A stretch of DNA of 64,000 bases from SZUA-35 sp965530755 (GCA_965530755.1 CBESNA010000013.1:25060-89059), one strand, 5' to 3'; positions 50,462 through 59,905 are shown, counted from the first letter of the stretch. The notes: generated by a model from the sequence alone, not told the origin. Translations and numbers: made by a program.

Positions 50462-50562
50462 ACGGGTTCCTGTGGTCAATTGGTGAGCGCTTGGCTCTCA
50501 CAGCAAGGCGCTGCGATCGCCAGATCTTAGTTGCACGGAACCCTCCCCGTTGCCGGTTTGCG

Positions 50563-51297
50563 TTACTGAAACGTGAAACCTTGACCCTCGAGAAAGCCTC
50601 GCATGTGGGGCCGACTCTCCTTCCCGAGCAGCGACGACATGTCCTCGCTCCACACCCGGTCGACCTTGCCACCGGTCCGCTCGCGGTAGTACTCGCGCAT
50701 CTGCTCGTCGTAGGCCGCGATCCCGTCCCGGTCGTCGGTTTCGTCGTAGGTCTCTTCCTTGAGCGTGACCGACAACGGCAGCCGCGGTTTGAGCTGCGGG
50801 TCCTGGTCCGGCCAGCCGAGGCAGAGTCCGAAGAGGGGAACGACCTGGTCGGGAAGTTCGAGGAGCTCGGTCATCCGGGCCGGGTCGTTGCGGATCCCTC
50901 CGATGTAACAGATGCCGAGCCCCAGCGATTCGGCGGCGACAACGGCGCTCTGAGCCGCGAGTGCGCAGTCGACCGTGGCGATGACGAAGTGTTCGGTCAC
51001 CCCGGGGTGAAAGTCACCGCCCGCCATCTCACAGGCCACGGCCGACCGGTGAAGATCGGCGCACCACACGAAAAATGCGCCTGCGGTCTCGACGTAGGCC
51101 TGACCGCCGGCCACCGCAGCGATTGCCGAGCGGGTCTCCGGATTACGCACCCGAATGATGGTGGCGCCTTGGAGGTTCGACGATGTGGCCGCCGAGAGCC
51201 CGGCCGAAATGATGTCGTTCACCATCTCGTCGCTGATCGGTCGGTCGGTGAACTTACGAATCGATCGATGGCTCTTGAGCAGCTGGATGACGTCCAT
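50563..51297 (-). CDS. NADPH nitroreductase/flavin reductase (NfsA-like)
   Basis: A 244-residue flavoprotein: HRSIRKFTDRPI near the N-terminus (FMN phosphate), LSAATSSNLQGATIIRV, ESLGLGICYIGGIRND and the C-terminal FGLCLGWPDQDP, as in oxygen-insensitive NfsA/Frp reductases. It reduces nitroaromatics, quinones or flavins with NADPH. TAGCCT lies 6 nt before ATG 51297, so leaderless. Monocistronic. Confidence 0.9.
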   Translation of the reverse strand: MDVIQLLKSHRSIRKFTDRPISDEMVNDIISAGLSAATSSNLQGATIIRVRNPETRSAIAAVAGGQAYVETAGAFFVWCADLHRSAVACEMAGGDFHPGVTEHFVIATVDCALAAQSAVVAAESLGLGICYIGGIRNDPARMTELLELPDQVVPLFGLCLGWPDQDPQLKPRLPLSVTLKEETYDETDDRDGIAAYDEQMREYYRERTGGKVDRVWSEDMSSLLGKESRPHMRGFLEGQGFTFQ

Positions 51298-51303
51298 TCG
51301 CCG

Positions 51304-51309
51304 AGGCTA
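51304..51309 (-). promoter_or_regulatory. Leaderless -10 box of the nitroreductase
   Basis: Minus-strand TAGCCT, 6 nt (CGGCGA), then ATG 51297. Confidence 0.6.
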
Positions 51310-51407
51310 GGGGTTCGCTGTCACACCCCGACGACGAAGATACGACGACCACTTCGGAGATTCGCTCCCCATCACTGCCTTGCCACAGTCAACCCAGGGA
51401 GCCCAGA

Positions 51408-51818
51408 ATGACGACCAACGAGAAGGACCGGCTCGATCTCCGCCAAGGACTCGAGCGGGTGCTGTCCGACCCTCGTCTCGCCGCCATCGCGATGGAAGCC
51501 ATGCCACCGATCGACTACTCCCAGCTCGCAACGAAGAGTGATCTCGTTGCTCTCGGGCTGTCGATCGACGGCCGATTCGCCGAGGTCGACGGTCACTTCG
51601 CCCAGGTAGAGGGCCGCTTCGCCGAGGTAGAGGGCCGCTTCGCCCAGATAGAGGGCCGGTTCACCGCAGTTGAAGGCAAGGTCGATGCGCTCGACGGGAA
51701 GATCGATCGTGTCCACGGTGCACTCGACCTCTCGCTGGCGTCGCAGCTCCGGATGATGTTCCTGATGCAGCTCGGAACGATCGCCGCGGTCACCGGCATC
51801 ATCCAGGCGAGCCTCTGA
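51408..51818 (+). CDS. Coiled-coil protein with seven-residue repeats and C-terminal TM helix
   Basis: A 136-residue protein. Residues about 55-95 consist of a near-perfect heptad, GRFAEVE/GRFAQIE, encoded by a 21-nt tandem repeat (about 51568-51680), forming a coiled coil. A C-terminal hydrophobic helix (MMFLMQLGTIAAVTGIIQASL without its ends) anchors it in the membrane. AGGGAGC precedes ATG 51408. Similar layout to CCDC90/DUF1640 proteins. Repeat number is likely variable between strains. Confidence 0.75.
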   Translation: MTTNEKDRLDLRQGLERVLSDPRLAAIAMEAMPPIDYSQLATKSDLVALGLSIDGRFAEVDGHFAQVEGRFAEVEGRFAQIEGRFTAVEGKVDALDGKIDRVHGALDLSLASQLRMMFLMQLGTIAAVTGIIQASL

Positions 51819-51824
51819 CCGAGC

Positions 51825-52754
51825 TCAGGCTCGTAATGCCGCTGCTACTTCACCCGCGGCCTCGATCGACTCGGCGTCGCTACCGGCCACGACCTTCAGG
51901 TTGAACATCGAGCACCCGGCATCCCGGTAGGGCCGGAGCGCCTCGGCCACCTGAGCCGGGGTGCCGACTGGCGTGTACTTCTCGAACGCAGCGAACGGCA
52001 CCTTGTAGAACGCCTCCATTGCGTCGGCAACGCGCCCGCGGGCCTCGTCGGCCGTGTCGCCCACACCAACCCATGGCTGGTAGCCGTGCCTCCAGTTCAC
52101 CGACGTTCGGCCGAGCTCGGTCGCCTCGGCGTCGATGATTGCGGTCGCCTCGGCGAAGCGGCGGGGTGAGCACCACGCTGCGATCCAGCCATCGCCGAAC
52201 CTGGCTGTCCTGCTCAGGGCCGCGTTCGAGCGACCGCCGATCAGGATGGGCGGCGGCGGGTCGACGGTCGGGCGGATGACGGCCTCGTCGATGTCGAAGA
52301 AATCGCTGTGGTGGTTGACCGATTCACCCGCCATCAAGGCACGAATGATGTCGAGGCAGGCATCGGTTCGGCGGCCTCGCGTGGCTGGGTCGACGCCGCA
52401 GATCTCGATCTCGTGCCGATCGTCTCCCCCGACTCCGACGCCGATGGTGAAACGACCAGAAGCAATGGTCGACATCGTGGCGATCTGCCTCGCCACCGGC
52501 AGCGGATGACGCAACGCCAGCAGGTACACACTGATCATCACTCGCATCGTCGGGTGGAGCTGGGAAAGGGCGGCGATCTCACAGAAACCGTCGGTCCCGT
52601 GACCGTTCCGAAACGACACGTGGTCAGCCATGTAGAGCTGGTCGACACCGACCTCGACCAGGCGTTCGAGAGTCGCGTGTTTCTCGTCGAGCGTTGAGTT
52701 CCACAGGTCGACGGGGGTGGCGAAACCGATCGTGAGTTCTGCAGCCGGAGCCAT
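51825..52754 (-). CDS. Luciferase-like F420-dependent oxidoreductase
   Basis: A 309-residue TIM-barrel protein of the luciferase-like monooxygenase/F420 group: VDQLYMADHVSFRNGHGTDG, HPLPVARQIATMSTIASGRF and GVGVGGDDRHEIE, PPPILIGGRSNAALSRTARF. It transfers hydride between F420 and an unknown substrate. TACTGT is 6 nt before ATG 52754, so leaderless. It overlaps no gene and is divergent from AlkC. Confidence 0.9.
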   Translation of the reverse strand: MAPAAELTIGFATPVDLWNSTLDEKHATLERLVEVGVDQLYMADHVSFRNGHGTDGFCEIAALSQLHPTMRVMISVYLLALRHPLPVARQIATMSTIASGRFTIGVGVGGDDRHEIEICGVDPATRGRRTDACLDIIRALMAGESVNHHSDFFDIDEAVIRPTVDPPPPILIGGRSNAALSRTARFGDGWIAAWCSPRRFAEATAIIDAEATELGRTSVNWRHGYQPWVGVGDTADEARGRVADAMEAFYKVPFAAFEKYTPVGTPAQVAEALRPYRDAGCSMFNLKVVAGSDAESIEAAGEVAAALRA

Positions 52755-52760
52755 GGGCGG

Positions 52761-52766
52761 ACAGTA
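52761..52766 (-). promoter_or_regulatory. Leaderless -10 box of the F420 oxidoreductase
   Basis: Minus-strand TACTGT, 6 nt (CCGCCC), then ATG 52754. Confidence 0.6.
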
Positions 52767-52789
52767 GGCGACAGTGCCAGACTCGGCCC

Positions 52790-53896
52790 ATGGCCGATGC
52801 CCCGAAGCTGAAGGACTACTTCGATGCCGAGCTCGTTCGAGAGACCGGCATGCGAATCAGACGAGTCGAGCCGTCGTTCGACGTCGAGCGGTTCGTGGCT
52901 GCCGCGGTCGGCGACGATTGGGAGCCGCTGAGCCTGACCGAACGAAGCCGTCGCATCGCACAAGCGATGTGGGAGACCCTGGGTGTCGGCGTAGTCGAGG
53001 CGCTCGACGTCGCCACTCGCGTGTTGCCAGAGGAGCTCGACGATCCCGAGGGTGTTCTGAACAACGGCTTCTGGATGTGGCCCCTCAGTGATCTGATCGC
53101 CACGTACGCGCTCGACCATCCCGGCCCGGCACTCGATGCGGCCGAGGAGCTCACCAAACGGTTCACGTCCGAGTTCGCCATCCGCCCCTTCCTCGCTCGC
53201 TATCCGGAGACGATGGACCGAGTCGAGCAGTGGGTCGATCATCCGAACGAACACATCAGGCGCCTGGCCAGCGAGGGCACCCGGTCACGCCTGCCGTGGG
53301 CGACCCGTCTGGAGCTGCCGGTCGACCGGGTGCTCGGCGTGCTGTCAGGGCTGCGCCGAGACGAGTCCCTGTATGTCCGCCGTTCGGTGGCGAACCACAT
53401 GAACGACCTGGCGAAGGACGACAGCGACCGCATCGTCTCCCTGCTCGAGGAATGGCATGCCGAGGGAGTGCCGGAGACGACGTGGATCGTCCGCCACGCC
53501 ATGCGCAATCATCTGAAGAACGGCGACGGGCGCGTGATGGCGCTGTTCGGCTACGAGCCGGCCGAGGTCGATGTCGTCGACTTGAGGATGACCCCGGGCG
53601 TCGTTGCGATCGGCGAGCCGACCTTGATCGAGTTCGACGTCGCCGAACGTGCTGGGCGGAACCAGAAGCTGATGGTCGACCTCGTGGTGGGTTATGTGAA
53701 GTCGAACGGATCGGTGGGTCCGAAGGTGTTCAAGTTCAAGGACTTCGATCTGTCCGCCGGCGCAGCGGAGTCGTACCGGCGCAAGCTCGACATGGTGGTC
53801 CGGAGCACCCGCAAGCTCTACCCCGGCACCCACTCGGTGACGGTCCGCGTGAACGGTGCCGACCTCTCGACGACCACGTTCGAACTCACCGCCTGA
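52790..53896 (+). CDS. AlkC-like DNA alkylation repair glycosylase
   Basis: A 368-residue protein. Residues about 1-250 are HEAT-like repeats of the AlkC/AlkD group (RRLASEGTRSRLPWATRLEL, YVRRSVANHMNDLAKDD, TWIVRHAMRNHLKNGDGRVM). Residues about 262-368 form an immunoglobulin-like domain (VIAIGEPTLIEFDV-type strand start), the AlkC form with a C-terminal Ig fold. It excises N3-alkylated adenines without flipping the base. Note the first residues (KLKDYFDAELV) match AlkC starts. Confidence 0.88.
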   Translation: MADAPKLKDYFDAELVRETGMRIRRVEPSFDVERFVAAAVGDDWEPLSLTERSRRIAQAMWETLGVGVVEALDVATRVLPEELDDPEGVLNNGFWMWPLSDLIATYALDHPGPALDAAEELTKRFTSEFAIRPFLARYPETMDRVEQWVDHPNEHIRRLASEGTRSRLPWATRLELPVDRVLGVLSGLRRDESLYVRRSVANHMNDLAKDDSDRIVSLLEEWHAEGVPETTWIVRHAMRNHLKNGDGRVMALFGYEPAEVDVVDLRMTPGVVAIGEPTLIEFDVAERAGRNQKLMVDLVVGYVKSNGSVGPKVFKFKDFDLSAGAAESYRRKLDMVVRSTRKLYPGTHSVTVRVNGADLSTTTFELTA

Positions 53897-53927
53897 CCTG
53901 CCACTGACCGACTTCCCGACTCAGCGG

Positions 53928-54794
53928 CTAACCGCTGTGTGCCGCCGATGGCACATCGACGGTCGTGCGCATGATCGAGCCGAGCGCCTCAGGTTCGACG
54001 ACATCGGGGTGGGAGTCCGGTGCGCACAGAGCGAACAGCGTGCGGCCGTCGGCGCCACCGAGGCAGCAGGCGAAGCAGCCGGTGCCCGTAGGGATCGTGT
54101 CCGTGATCTCGCCGCCCTCGGTCACCCGCACGACCGAACCACTGAGGGCATCGGCGAACCAGATCGCTCCTTCCGCATCGAGATCGCAACCGTCAGGAGC
54201 GGTGTTCGGCACGGCGGCCCAGACCCGGTCGTTGCTGAGCGTGGCATCGGCGCCGATGTCGAAGGCTCGGTACTGGGCACCGAACGTCTCACCGACGATG
54301 AGCGTCGTGCCGTCCGGCGTGATCACCATGCCGTTGGGGAACACGAGGTCGGTCGCCGCAACTTCGGTCGATCCGTCAGGTCGAACGAGGGCGAGGTCGG
54401 CGGGAACGACGGCGTCGAAACCTTCGCCGGCGAGGTCCCATCCGAAGTTCCCGACGTAGGCATTGCCGGACGCGTCGACGATCATGTCATTGCAGTGGAA
54501 GGCGGCGATCGAGCCCACGTCGGCGTGCTCGCTGAGTACGCCCACCCCATCAGCCCCGAGCGTCCACCGCATGACCTTGCGCTCGATCATCGACACGATC
54601 AGCAGCGATCCGTCCGGCATCCAGCCGAGGCCGGACGGCTGGCCGGGGAACTCGACCATGGTCTCCCGCTGACCGTCGATGTCGACGGCGTAGACACGGT
54701 GTTGGTAGAAGTCGGAGTACCAGAGACGACCGTCGTGCCATCGAGGCGCTTCGGCGAAGTTGACGTTGCCGATGAACGGTTCGAATGAAGTCAT
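53928..54794 (-). CDS. SMP-30/gluconolactonase-family protein
   Basis: A 288-residue six-bladed beta-propeller: FAEAPRWHDGRLWYSDFYQH with the metal-site Glu, NDMIVDASGNAYVGN, LVFPNGMVITPDGTTLIVGE and PDGCDLDAEGAIWFAD carrying the Asn/Asp ligands of the lactonase site. It hydrolyses sugar or other lactones with a divalent metal. ATG 54794 overlaps the stop of the hydroxylase upstream (4 bp) and has GAGGAG. Confidence 0.9.
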   Translation of the reverse strand: MTSFEPFIGNVNFAEAPRWHDGRLWYSDFYQHRVYAVDIDGQRETMVEFPGQPSGLGWMPDGSLLIVSMIERKVMRWTLGADGVGVLSEHADVGSIAAFHCNDMIVDASGNAYVGNFGWDLAGEGFDAVVPADLALVRPDGSTEVAATDLVFPNGMVITPDGTTLIVGETFGAQYRAFDIGADATLSNDRVWAAVPNTAPDGCDLDAEGAIWFADALSGSVVRVTEGGEITDTIPTGTGCFACCLGGADGRTLFALCAPDSHPDVVEPEALGSIMRTTVDVPSAAHSG

Positions 54795-55492
54795 GCTGCT
54801 CCTCGGTTGCTGACGATCGACGGTGTGGCCAGGGTGCCGCCGATGCGGTCCCAGAGTGGTGCGAAGAACCCGAGATTGACTGCTGGGTCGGCGTGATGAG
54901 CTTGGTGGAACCTCGACCAGCCACCGATGCGCTCGAACCCGGCGGCTGCGTCGGTGAGCGGTCGATGGGCCAGAGTTCCGGCCACTACGTTCAGCGTGCC
55001 GAAGGCGGCGATCGCCGGAACCGAGACCGGCACGGTCAAAAGCGCAGCAGTCATGAGCAGCCCGAATCCGGCGGCCTCGACCGGGTGCATCACGAAGAGC
55101 GACAGCGGGTTCATCATCGTCTCGGCGTGATGGCGGGCGTGCACGATCGGGTAGACGCTCGGGTGGTGACCAGCCCGATGGATCCAGTAGAGCGCGGTGT
55201 CCATGAAGATCGCCAAGTAGACGAACTGCAGGACGGAGGCGAACACCTTTGGCTCGGGGATGACCAACGAGCCTCGCTGCCAGAACCACCAGGCTGGGAC
55301 CAGGACGAGTCCGTTGACGAGCGTGGTGACGGCAGCGGACACGACCTCGGTTCGATCGAAGGCAGCCGAGGTCGGCCGTGCACCCCCGACGAAGCTCCAC
55401 AGCGCGATCGACGTCGCCGAGACGCCGACGTTGAGCACCACCCCGATCAGGGCGATCTGCCACCAGGCTGCATCACGAAGTGCGTCGACCAT
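54791..55492 (-). CDS. Fatty acid hydroxylase/sterol desaturase-family protein
   Basis: A 233-residue membrane di-iron enzyme. Histidine boxes: HRAGHH, HARHH and HQAHH; about four transmembrane helices (WWQIALIGVVLNVGVS is the first). Relatives hydroxylate lipid acyl chains, carotenoids or sterols. Start ATG 55492; GTG 55531 would extend it by 13 residues. Coupled to the downstream lactonase-like gene, so a hydroxy-lipid or lactone pathway is conceivable. Confidence 0.88.
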   Translation of the reverse strand: MVDALRDAAWWQIALIGVVLNVGVSATSIALWSFVGGARPTSAAFDRTEVVSAAVTTLVNGLVLVPAWWFWQRGSLVIPEPKVFASVLQFVYLAIFMDTALYWIHRAGHHPSVYPIVHARHHAETMMNPLSLFVMHPVEAAGFGLLMTAALLTVPVSVPAIAAFGTLNVVAGTLAHRPLTDAAAGFERIGGWSRFHQAHHADPAVNLGFFAPLWDRIGGTLATPSIVSNRGAA

Positions 55493-55753
55493 GTCAGGCC
55501 GTCCGGGCCGCCGGCCGGCGATGAAGCTCACGCCGGGCCGTGGCGGCCGAATGCTGGAAATCCATTCGTCAAACCTAGGGGCTTTCGCAACTTGGTCCGA
55601 TCTGCGCGCCTGACGCGAGGATCGGACCCGAGACTGCGGACTTGTCTTGTCAGAACCTTGCCGTTCGCCTGCCGTGCGGTTGTCAGTGGGGTCGCACAGT
55701 GGTCATCACACCAACCACCAACCTCTCCTCCAGAGAGAAAGCGAAGGAACGTC

Positions 55754-56293
55754 ATGATCAAGAACAAGAAGGTCCTCACCCTGGCAATGCTCGCCGGACT
55801 GACTCTGGGTGGCCTGTCGGTCGCCTCGGTCGCTTCCGCCCAGAGCTACGGCGATGAGCAGGATTCGTCCGTTGCCAAGGAAACCACCGTCGAAGAGACC
55901 GGCAGCATCGAGGACGCCACCATCGTCCAGGTCCAGGCCGAGTCGGACGAAGGCGACACGACCGAAGGCGACGCGGTCCCCGGCGAGCGCAACGGGCGTC
56001 GAGGCCATCGAGGCGGCTGTGATCTCGACGACGCAGCGGCTGCCATCGGCATCGAAGAGGCCGATCTCCGCACAGCGCTCGACAACGGCGACACGATCGC
56101 CGATGTGGCAGCGGCCAACGGGGTCGACGTCGACGACGTGATCGACGCAATGGTCGATTCCAAGGCCGAGCACCTTGCCGAGAAGGTCGAGGAAGGCCGC
56201 ATCACCCAGGCGGAAGCCGACGAGAAACTGGCCGACGCCGAGGCCCGCATCACCGACCGGGTCAACGGTGTCGAGGATGTGCCCGAGGCCTGA
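55754..56293 (+). CDS. Secreted DUF2680/YckD-like acidic protein
   Basis: A 179-residue exported protein: signal peptide ending ASA, an acidic disordered stretch (VAKETTVEETGSIEDATIVQ) and a C-terminal helical region with IADVAAANGVDVDDVIDAMV and EGRITQAEADEKLADAEARI, as in YckD-type proteins of unknown function. ATG 55754 follows GAAGGAA. It precedes an MprAB-like two-component system, separated by a hairpin, and could be under its control. The 261-bp upstream gap shows no clear promoter. Confidence 0.75.
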   Translation: MIKNKKVLTLAMLAGLTLGGLSVASVASAQSYGDEQDSSVAKETTVEETGSIEDATIVQVQAESDEGDTTEGDAVPGERNGRRGHRGGCDLDDAAAAIGIEEADLRTALDNGDTIADVAAANGVDVDDVIDAMVDSKAEHLAEKVEEGRITQAEADEKLADAEARITDRVNGVEDVPEA

Positions 56294-56353
56294 TCCACCG
56301 AGTCATCACATCAACTGACCCACACATCTCCCCAACAATCTCCTCACAGCCTG

Positions 56354-56380
56354 CTCCGGATCACCATCGGTGGTCCGGAG
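56354..56380 (+). terminator. Hairpin between the secreted protein and the two-component genes
   Basis: CTCCGGATCACC (56354-56365), loop ATC, GGTGGTCCGGAG (56369-56380): 12 bp with one T-G pair. Terminator or attenuator allowing partial read-through. Confidence 0.72.
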
Positions 56381-56432
56381 TACGGCCGTTCTGGGACACA
56401 CTCAGGGCGAACGTTCACCGCCGGAGCCACGT

Positions 56433-57128
56433 ATGACCGCACCAACCCACCAGCATCAGCTGCTCGTCGCCGAGGACGACGCCGAGATTCGTCAGGCCCT
56501 CGACCGCATCCTCACCTACGAGGGTTACTCCGTCATCACCGTCAAAGACGGTGCAGCCGCCCTCGAGGCGATTCGCGAACATCAACCCGAAGCGATCCTG
56601 CTCGACGTGATGATGCCGTTCGTCGACGGGCTCGAGGTCTGCCGCAAGCTGCGAGAGCGAGGCGATCGCACCCCGGTGCTGATGCTGACCGCTCGCCACG
56701 AAGTGAGCGACCGGGTCGCCGGCCTCGATGCCGGCGCCGATGACTACGTGACCAAACCCTTCGATCTCGATGAGCTGTTGGCTCGGGTGCGGGCACTCCT
56801 GCGACGGGTCGACGACGAGATCGGGGAGATCCTGACTGCCGGGCCCCTGACACTGGATGTGCCCCGCCACCGGGTGACGGGGCCGGGCGGTGAGATCGAT
56901 CTGACTCGAACGGAGTTCTCGATCCTCGAGCTGCTGATGCGCAACAGCGGGATCGTGCTCGAGCGGTCGGTCATGTACGACAGGATTTGGGGTTACGACT
57001 TCGGCGACTCCTCGCGATCGCTCGATGTCCACATCGGGTATCTGCGGCGAAAACTCGAAGCCGACGGCAGCGAGCGCATCATCGAAACAGTGCGGGGCGT
57101 GGGGTTCGTGCTGCGGGCGGACGGCTGA
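56433..57128 (+). CDS. OmpR/PhoB-family response regulator (MprA-like)
   Basis: A 231-residue response regulator: receiver domain with acidic pocket EDDAE, phospho-acceptor in ILLDVMMPFVDGLEV, Thr in MLTARH and Lys in VTKPFDLDELLARV; C-terminal winged helix with RTEFSILELLMRNSGIVL and DVHIGYLRRKLEADG. It is 1 nt upstream of a histidine kinase. MprA of mycobacteria is an envelope-stress regulator; the resemblance is general. ATG 56433 follows CCGGAG. Confidence 0.92.
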   Translation: MTAPTHQHQLLVAEDDAEIRQALDRILTYEGYSVITVKDGAAALEAIREHQPEAILLDVMMPFVDGLEVCRKLRERGDRTPVLMLTARHEVSDRVAGLDAGADDYVTKPFDLDELLARVRALLRRVDDEIGEILTAGPLTLDVPRHRVTGPGGEIDLTRTEFSILELLMRNSGIVLERSVMYDRIWGYDFGDSSRSLDVHIGYLRRKLEADGSERIIETVRGVGFVLRADG

Positions 57129-57129
57129 T

Positions 57130-58452
57130 ATGGGCCTGGGCGCGAGATTGGCCGTGGTGTTCGCCGGTGTGGCGGCGGCGACGGCACTCCTGGTCGGCGG
57201 CGCGTCGTACGTCACGACCGACCGGCAGGTCACCGCGGAAGTCGACAGCTTCTTGAACGCCCGGGCGAACGAGATCACCGACGGGCAGCGGGAACAGCCG
57301 AAGAACCGTCGAGATCGAGACGAGATCGACCTCGGCGCAGCAGGCAATGAGGCCGAGGTGCAGGTGCTCGACGGGAATGGTGATGTGCTGTCGAACACGG
57401 GCCTGTTGTTGCCGGTGAACGCCACCGACGTCGCGTTGGCCGACCGGGACGACCGGTCGAGCCTCCGAACCGTCTCGGTCGACGGTGTCGATTACCGGAT
57501 GCTCACCGAACACCTGAGCGGAGGCGGAGCAGTGCAGGTGGCGAGGTCGCTCGACGCATCCACGAGCCTTCTCGACGTCCTGCGGACTCGCCTGTTCGTC
57601 GTGGCCGGCGCCCTGGCGCTGCTCGCGGCCGGCGTCGGCTGGATCGTGGCCCAGCGGACAACGCGGCCGCTGCGGGCCCTGACCAATGCCGTCGATGAGG
57701 TGGCGGAGACGCGGGACTTTTCGGTGCCGGTGGCGGCATCGGGGACCGACGAGGTCGGTCGGCTTGCTCGCGGGTTCAACCGAATGTTGGGAGCGCTCCA
57801 GACGTCTCGCGAGCAACAGCAGCGGCTCGTGCAGGATGCAGCCCACGAGCTCCGCACTCCGCTGACGAGCATCACGGCCAACGTCGACTGGCTCATGCGA
57901 GCGCCGGATCTCGATCCGAAGACTCGCAGCGAGACATTGTCCGGTGTGCGCCGGGAACTGACCGAGCTGAATGATGTCATCGCCGAGATCATCGAGTTGG
58001 CTACAGACTCGCGGGAACCGCTCGAGTTGGGGCCGACCGATCTCGTGGCGGTGGTGGACGAGGCAGTCGAGCAGTTCAGCCGTCGTTCGGGGCGCGATGT
58101 CAGCGTGCAGTCGTTGCCGGCCACCGTGTTGGGCGACGCCGACGCTCTGGGTCGAGCGGTCGGCAACTTGCTGAGCAACGCCGGGAAGTACAGCCCTGAG
58201 GGTTCGTCGATCAATCTCGTGGCCGGGCCGGACGGCGTGTTCGTCGACGATGCCGGCCCCGGCATTCCGGCGGAGGATCGAGCTCTGGTGTTCGATCGTT
58301 TCTACCGGCGAGCCGAGGATCGTTCGAAGCCAGGGTCCGGCCTGGGTCTGTCGATCGTTGCCGGAATCGTCGAGCATCACGGTGGCGAGGTCAGCGTCGA
58401 CGATTCGCCGCTCGGTGGTGCTCGAGTCGGATTCCGGGTGCCGCTCGCCTGA
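57130..58452 (+). CDS. Sensor histidine kinase (MprB-like)
   Basis: A 440-residue membrane kinase. First TM at about 5-28, an extracytoplasmic sensor to about 150, second TM (LFVVAGALALLAAGVGWIVA), HAMP, HisKA with DAAHELRTPLTSI, N-box NLLSNAGKYS, G1 DDAGPGIP and G2 GSGLGLSIVAGI. It phosphorylates the response regulator that ends 1 nt before it. Signal unknown; an envelope cue is likely. Confidence 0.92.
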   Translation: MGLGARLAVVFAGVAAATALLVGGASYVTTDRQVTAEVDSFLNARANEITDGQREQPKNRRDRDEIDLGAAGNEAEVQVLDGNGDVLSNTGLLLPVNATDVALADRDDRSSLRTVSVDGVDYRMLTEHLSGGGAVQVARSLDASTSLLDVLRTRLFVVAGALALLAAGVGWIVAQRTTRPLRALTNAVDEVAETRDFSVPVAASGTDEVGRLARGFNRMLGALQTSREQQQRLVQDAAHELRTPLTSITANVDWLMRAPDLDPKTRSETLSGVRRELTELNDVIAEIIELATDSREPLELGPTDLVAVVDEAVEQFSRRSGRDVSVQSLPATVLGDADALGRAVGNLLSNAGKYSPEGSSINLVAGPDGVFVDDAGPGIPAEDRALVFDRFYRRAEDRSKPGSGLGLSIVAGIVEHHGGEVSVDDSPLGGARVGFRVPLA

Positions 58453-58466
58453 CCGTCTTCATGGCC

Positions 58467-59180
58467 TCATGCCCCGGCCGGGTCGTCGGTTCCGGCAACG
58501 GCGATGACGCATGCCAGACAGGTGAGGGCGCCGAGTGTGCAGAACATGATGGCTGGGTCATCGATCACCTCGGCCGGATGCAGCGTGGCGATGAACGGGA
58601 GATTGAACCCGGCCACGGCGAGCCCTGATGCGGCGACACCGGGCAAGGTGGCCTGGGCCCGTCGCGAGGACCATGCCTCGACCAACCAGAGGACCAGTGC
58701 GCCCTGCGCCAACAAGTAGAAGGCTGATGGGTTGACCGCGCCGGCGGCGACGAAGTGGAGGTTCATCGCGATGCCCAGGCCGAGCCCGACGGTTCGAGCT
58801 CGGCCGGTGAGGAGGCTGGCGGCGACGACCAGCTGCAGCACCAGGACGGCGAGCGCGACCAGAACTGCGTTGGGGGCGACAACGAGGTCGACGAAAGGGG
58901 CATACCAACCGAGGGTCGCCTGGTCGTGATCGGCCAGGAAGTGGACCAGGTAGTCGCCGGACCACCAGGACGGGTCGATGATCTTGGACGTTGCGGCGCG
59001 AAGCCAGCCGAGTCCTATGAACACCTCGGTGACTGCGGCCCATGCCGGCTGGCCGGCGAAACGAGTGGTGAACAGGTCCGCGGCGGACCAACCTGCGCCG
59101 GCGGCAGGCTCGGTTGCGGTGCTGAAGTCGGTCGCGGTGTCGGTTGGGGAGTGTGGGTCGGTTGCAGTGTCGGAGAACAT
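58467..59180 (-). CDS. DoxX/DoxD-like membrane protein
   Basis: A 237-residue protein with a disordered N-terminus and about six transmembrane helices; WAAVTEVFIGLGWLRAATSK and LLTGRARTVGLGLGIAMNLH resemble the DoxX/thiosulfate:quinone oxidoreductase small-subunit family. Some relatives act with superoxide dismutase or thiosulfate metabolism in the membrane. ATG 59180 is chosen as the first of a run; a frame to 59261 exists. It converges on the kinase gene. Confidence 0.75.
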   Translation of the reverse strand: MFSDTATDPHSPTDTATDFSTATEPAAGAGWSAADLFTTRFAGQPAWAAVTEVFIGLGWLRAATSKIIDPSWWSGDYLVHFLADHDQATLGWYAPFVDLVVAPNAVLVALAVLVLQLVVAASLLTGRARTVGLGLGIAMNLHFVAAGAVNPSAFYLLAQGALVLWLVEAWSSRRAQATLPGVAASGLAVAGFNLPFIATLHPAEVIDDPAIMFCTLGALTCLACVIAVAGTDDPAGA

Positions 59181-59323
59181 TCCACGAGCGTCACCGGGGC
59201 CCGCGAGGCGATCGGCAGGGATTCGGCAAGATCGTGCAAAGGTCGGCGCGATGATGTCCAAAGCCCCTGTCGCCTGGCCCGGAGCGCTGCGAGGCTGGTT
59301 GGAGACTCACAGAAGGAGCCGTC

Positions 59324-59905
59324 ATGAGCTATCCGGCAACAATCACGGTCGAGACACCGCCGAGCATGGACAACTGGCGTGCCATCGGCCAGTGGATCCT
59401 CGCCATCCCCCACCTGATCATCGCCGGAGCGCTCGAGTACGTCTCCGGTGCCTTGGCCGTGGTGTCGTGGTTCATGATCGTATTCACCGGTTCCCTGCCG
59501 GAGGGTCTGGCCAACTTCCAGATCATGATCATTCGCTACACCGCGCGGGCCCAGCTCTATGCCGGCTTCATGTTCACCGAATATCCGCCGTTTGATTTCA
59601 CCCTCTCGCCGTACGACCCCGGAGGCAGCCCGGTCACGGTCGAGGTCATCGCCGAACTGGAGAACCGCAACCGGTTGACGGTCGGCCTTCGTATCTTCTG
59701 GCTGATCCCGGCCCTGTTCTACGCGATGTTGATCACCATCGTCGGCGCCATCTGCTGGTTCTTCGCCCTCTTCGCCGTGTTGTTCACCGGTCGCTGGCCT
59801 GAGGGTCTGCGGGCTTGGGTCATGAAGCTGAATCGGGTCTCCCTTCGGTTCAATGCCTACGCCCTGATGTTGACCGATGAGTACCCGCCGTACGCATCCA
59901 ACTGA
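59324..59905 (+). CDS. DUF4389-family membrane protein
   Basis: A 193-residue protein made of two similar halves, each with a helix pair: WRAIGQWILAIPHLIIAGAL... and FWLIPALFYAMLITIVGAIC, with FTGSLPEGLANFQI and FTGRWPEGLRAWVMKLNRVS in corresponding places. DUF4389 proteins are common in actinobacteria; function unknown. AAGGAG before ATG 59324. Confidence 0.85.
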   Translation: MSYPATITVETPPSMDNWRAIGQWILAIPHLIIAGALEYVSGALAVVSWFMIVFTGSLPEGLANFQIMIIRYTARAQLYAGFMFTEYPPFDFTLSPYDPGGSPVTVEVIAELENRNRLTVGLRIFWLIPALFYAMLITIVGAICWFFALFAVLFTGRWPEGLRAWVMKLNRVSLRFNAYALMLTDEYPPYASN

